Source of the DNA: Roseiarcus sp049509635
GTDB taxonomy: Bacteria > Pseudomonadota > Alphaproteobacteria > Rhizobiales > Beijerinckiaceae
Assembly: GCA_049509635.1 (NCBI GenBank)
Contig: JBEKZS010000059.1
Span: 1-23,686, forward strand
DNA length: 23,686 nucleotides
Reading direction: 5' to 3'
This document shows positions 20,374 through 23,686 of the stretch, in pieces. Both the position numbers and the translations under genes were made by a program. A model generated the notes under the pieces. It had not been told where the DNA came from and searched no databases. It worked only from the letters and a program-made list of their open reading frames with translations. Numbering within the stretch: position 1 is the first letter of the stretch; each line of letters begins with the position of its first letter.

Positions 20374-22384
20374 GCTTGGCCTGCGCCGGCGCGGCATTGG
20401 GCGCCTGGGCGAGCAGGCCGTCGATGCGGTCGCGTTCCCGCTTGAACGCGGCGAGCATCTTGCCGTCGAACTCGCGCGTCCGCGCGAGCCTGATCGCCAT
20501 CGGATCGACGAACCGGCCGTTGACGATCACTTCGTAGTGCAGATGCGGCCCGGTCGCCAGACCGGACTGGCCGAGATAGCCGATCACCTGGCCCTGGGTG
20601 ACCCGCGCGCCCGGCGCGACGCCGCGCGCGAAGCCGGACATGTGCGAATAGGTCGTGACGTAGCCGTTGGCGTGCTGGATCTCGACGCGCCGACCGTAGC
20701 CGGAGGTGAACTCGGCCTTGAGGATCGTGCCGTTGCCGGCCGCCAGGATCGGCGTGCCGATCGCGTTCGACCAGTCGACGCCGGTATGCATGCGCGCGTA
20801 GCGCAGGATCGGGTGGTAGCGCATGCCGAAGCCCGACCGGAGCTCGCCGGCGACGATCGGCTTGCGGATGAGAAACTTGCGCACCGACCGCCCGTTCTCG
20901 TCGTAATAGTCGACCAGACGGTCGTCGGGAGTCTCGAACCGGTAGTAGCGGAACGTCTGTTCGTGCGCGGTCACGGTGGCGTAGAGCAATTCGGCGTGGT
21001 CGTCGATTTCGTCGGGTTCCGAATAAAAGGCCTCGACCGAATCGCCCGCGGCGGTCGCGCGCTGGAAATCGACGTCGTTGGCGAAGGCCTTGACCATCTG
21101 GTCGATGATCGGGCGCGGTATGCCCTGCTTGAGCGCGGTTTCGAAAAAGCTCTGGTAGAGACTCATGCCGCCTTCGTCCTGGTCGTCGTCGCCCGCGGTC
21201 TTGCGCGGCGCCGGGGCGGGCATCGTCACCGGGACGTAGGCGCCGGCGTCGTTGATCGCGATCGTCGCCTTGAGCTGCTCCTCCGAATAGATGGAGACCC
21301 GGCCGATCCGATCCGGCTGCGAGGATTCGTCATATTGGAGGATCACCTTCTGGCCCTCGGCGACGATGGGTTCGCCTCGCTTGGCGCCGAAGGCCGCCAC
21401 GATGGCGCCGATCGTCTCGCGCGAGGCGCCGGAAGCGCGCAGGATGTCCTCCATCGTCTCGCCATGGCGCACGACGATCAGCCTTTCGGCGCCGGACTGG
21501 CCGGGCGCGGCGTGGGCGCGCTCCGCATTGGTGACGTTCTCCGGCACCATCCGCACCTCGATCGAGGAGAACGGCGCGTTGGCGCCGACGCTGCCGGTGA
21601 CCGCGTAGCCGAGCGCGCCGCCCGGATCGAGCCCGGCGCGGCTCGTGCGCATCAGCAGCATCTGCGGGGGCAGCGGCAGCGGCGCCTTGGCGCCGGCGAG
21701 CGCCGCCGCGCGGATCGACTCGACGACCTGGGCCTGCGCCTCGGCCAGCGTGAGCTCGCCCTTCAGCGAGGCGGCGTCGTCGGCGGTGAGGTCGCGGGTC
21801 GAAAAGGCGACTTCCGCGTCGTCCTGCACCGGTCCCGGGTCGGCGGGGGGATCGGGCTGTTCGGCGGTGCCCGCGGTCAGCTTCAGCGGGTTGAATTCCG
21901 GCACCGCGTCGGCGAAGCCGGTCGGCGTCAGGGTCAGCGTCGTGGCGACCAGCGTGAACGCGCGCAGCTTGACGACTTCCTTGTCGCCGATCCGGATCGT
22001 CGTCGACGCCTTGAACGTCTGCTTGGCGGCGACGATGTCGACCGGGCGCACGAGCCGGTCGCCCTTGCCCGGATTGACCCCCTGCTCCTGCGCGCCCTCG
22101 TGACGCTGCGGAATTGCGATTTCCGGCGCCTGGGCGAAATTGGACTGGCTGTCGAGGCCCAGATACAGCGCCGAGCCGATGAGCGCGACGCCGCACAGGC
22201 CGGTGAGCACGGCGCCGAACAGCCAGCGGTAGGAGATTCCGCGCCGATCCTGCGCCTGCAGCCGCCTGGCGCCGGAATCGATCGGCGCCTCGCGCCCGAG
22301 ATCGACGACCGCGCGCAGGCGATCGGTGCGGCGCGACCCAGTCGCATCAAGCGCGGCCAATGTGTCTGTGCTCCATGCGTCCAA
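20366..22384 (-). CDS. Membrane-anchored M23 family metallopeptidase
   Basis: This encodes 672 residues. One membrane segment lies at about 53-76, after a basic cytoplasmic tail. The periplasmic part has a long low-complexity stalk, a LysM-like region (~302-350, RLIVVRHGETMEDILRASG) and a C-terminal LytM/M23 domain (~512-625). Zinc and catalytic residues are His533 and Asp537 (MHTGVDW), His581 (YSHM) and His614/His616 (GPHLHYEV), so it looks like an active endopeptidase cutting peptidoglycan cross-links, not a degenerate activator. Proteins of this plan take part in cell growth and separation in Hyphomicrobiales. Translation must begin at a non-ATG codon: TTG at 22384, or TTG at 22360, which has GGAG about ten bases upstream and may be the true start. 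Confidence 0.92.
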   Translation of the reverse strand: MDAWSTDTLAALDATGSRRTDRLRAVVDLGREAPIDSGARRLQAQDRRGISYRWLFGAVLTGLCGVALIGSALYLGLDSQSNFAQAPEIAIPQRHEGAQEQGVNPGKGDRLVRPVDIVAAKQTFKASTTIRIGDKEVVKLRAFTLVATTLTLTPTGFADAVPEFNPLKLTAGTAEQPDPPADPGPVQDDAEVAFSTRDLTADDAASLKGELTLAEAQAQVVESIRAAALAGAKAPLPLPPQMLLMRTSRAGLDPGGALGYAVTGSVGANAPFSSIEVRMVPENVTNAERAHAAPGQSGAERLIVVRHGETMEDILRASGASRETIGAIVAAFGAKRGEPIVAEGQKVILQYDESSQPDRIGRVSIYSEEQLKATIAINDAGAYVPVTMPAPAPRKTAGDDDQDEGGMSLYQSFFETALKQGIPRPIIDQMVKAFANDVDFQRATAAGDSVEAFYSEPDEIDDHAELLYATVTAHEQTFRYYRFETPDDRLVDYYDENGRSVRKFLIRKPIVAGELRSGFGMRYHPILRYARMHTGVDWSNAIGTPILAAGNGTILKAEFTSGYGRRVEIQHANGYVTTYSHMSGFARGVAPGARVTQGQVIGYLGQSGLATGPHLHYEVIVNGRFVDPMAIRLARTREFDGKMLAAFKRERDRIDGLLAQAPNAAPAQAKLN

Positions 22385-22423
22385 CCCGGATGCCGCGCGT
22401 CGTCGGCAAAGCGGCGGGGCGCG

Positions 22424-22451
22424 ACGTTAGCCGCCGGGCCGGCCCCGTCAA
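22424..22451 (-). promoter_or_regulatory. Candidate promoter of the M23 peptidase gene
   Basis: On the minus strand, TTGACG (22451-22446) and TAACGT (22429-22424) are 16 bases apart, or 17 if the -35 is read as CTTGAC as often in alphaproteobacteria. The start would be near 22416, about 30-55 bases before the possible start codons. The rest of 22452-22588 is GC-rich with nothing else that I recognise. Confidence 0.4.
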
Positions 22452-22588
22452 GCCGCGCGAGGGTCGTCGCGCCGCCGCGCCGAGCCCTCGGGGCAAACCG
22501 TGGCGCTTCTAGGGCCGCCGCGGGATCGGGCGACCGCGCCGCGCCCGGGGTTCGCCGCGGGCGCCGGCAGGCCGTCGACGGCGTGAAG

Positions 22589-22634
22589 ATTTTTTGAAAA
22601 AATGTTTGACAGCCCCGAAGCGCGCTCCTATAAA
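22589..22634 (+). promoter_or_regulatory. rRNA operon promoter with A/T-rich upstream element
   Basis: TTGACA (22606-22611) and TATAAA (22629-22634) are separated by exactly 17 bases, near perfect sigma-70 boxes. Directly upstream, 22589-22603 is a pure A/T tract around one G (A, six T, G, six A, T), in the position of an UP element that contacts the RNA polymerase alpha subunits. Transcription should start around 22641. This is the strongest promoter in the window, as expected for an rrn operon. Confidence 0.88.
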
Positions 22635-22641
22635 CCGCACA

Positions 22642-22998
22642 CCGACGGCGACGACGCCTTGGGCGGACGACTAGCCATCTGGTTTTCGAGAGTATCTCGG
22701 GTATCGAACCACCTGACCCAAAAGGTCGGGCAAAACCGGTCCGGCTTTTCGGGGACGAAAGTCCGCGCTGGAACTTTTGCTGTTTGACAATTGAATAGGA
22801 AGAAAGAGAAACGTGGACGGCGGAGTCCTTGCGGATCGCTCCCTCAAAAGGGCGATCGAAGAGATACTCTGACGGTCACGTATAAGAGTTCATCGTGCCG
22901 GCGGCTTCGGCCAATGGCAGATGTGCTCGGAACTCGTCAATGAGAAGCGCCAACCGAGAGGTTGCGCAAAGTGACCAGTCAGGTCAAAGATCTCAATT
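22642..22998 (+). other. Leader of the rRNA precursor
   Basis: This transcribed, non-coding stretch precedes the 16S gene. It includes a CGAGA/TCTCG hairpin near 22687-22699, a GGAC-GAAA-GTCC hairpin (22753-22764), a boxA-like TGCTGTTTGACA (22778-22789) that in other rRNA leaders recruits the Nus antitermination factors, and a hairpin GCGC-AACC/GGTT-GCGC with a GAGA loop (22947-22967) a little before the mature 5' end. Short reading frames here are not genes. Confidence 0.7.

Positions 22999-23686
<688 letters not shown>

Noticed and set aside
22602..22787. Short open frame starting between the rrn -35 box and the leader
   Set aside because: Its start codon overlaps the rrn promoter, so it would lie upstream of the transcript start. 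The region is an rRNA leader.

Overview
The window is a very GC-rich stretch of an alphaproteobacterial chromosome. The gene content (ddl-ftsQ-ftsA-ftsZ-lpxC-bamD-recN, then murA-DUF2948-hisD-UPF0262) and the first ~690 bases of a 16S rRNA gene point to the order Hyphomicrobiales (Rhizobiales). The 16S text recalls Beijerinckiaceae/Methylocystaceae-type sequences; that family placement is from memory and is tentative. Nearly all of the window is chromosomal housekeeping DNA. I see no transposase, phage gene, integrase, CRISPR array, toxin-antitoxin pair or tRNA.

Layout. (1) 1-2221 is a small accessory stretch: a short secreted protein, a MarR-type repressor with two tandem dyad operators in its own promoter, a divergent NTF2/SnoaL-like protein, and a cysteine-containing secreted protein of unknown function. 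(2) 2222-11595 is the division and envelope block. Two tandem TTAA-N7-TTAA sequences (CtrA-type boxes) precede ddlB-ftsQ-ftsA, which overlap one another. ftsZ follows after a 95-bp gap that holds two GANTC sites and a strong palindrome. lpxC has a long AT-rich leader, and bamD and recN come next. (3) 11668-16971 is a tight run of seven genes: a small basic protein, murA, a DUF2948 protein, hisD, a UPF0262 protein, a lysine-methyltransferase-like enzyme and an HpcH/HpaI-type aldolase. The last four are joined by 4-bp ATGA overlaps. (4) 17048-18641, minus strand, holds a serine esterase and an AlkA-like DNA glycosylase with a lysine-rich tail. (5) 18763-20373, plus strand, holds a small secreted protein and GluQ-RS. 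(6) 20366-22384, minus strand, is a membrane-anchored M23 peptidase, transcribed away from an rRNA operon. (7) 22589-23686 is a near-consensus rrn promoter with an A/T-rich upstream element, a structured leader, and the 5' part of the 16S gene.

How the genes work together. Ddl and MurA supply peptidoglycan precursors, FtsQ/A/Z build the divisome, the M23 enzyme probably trims peptidoglycan, and LpxC and BamD serve lipid A synthesis and outer-membrane assembly. The CtrA-like boxes before ddlB and the GANTC pair before ftsZ suggest that this block is tied to the alphaproteobacterial CtrA/CcrM/GcrA cell-cycle circuit. That link is inferred from motifs. I did not find convincing evidence of a wholly new biological system. 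The best leads are the cell-cycle boxes, the MarR double operator, the unusual content of the murA-hisD operon, an AT-rich island inside ddlB, and structured leaders before lpxC and gluQ.
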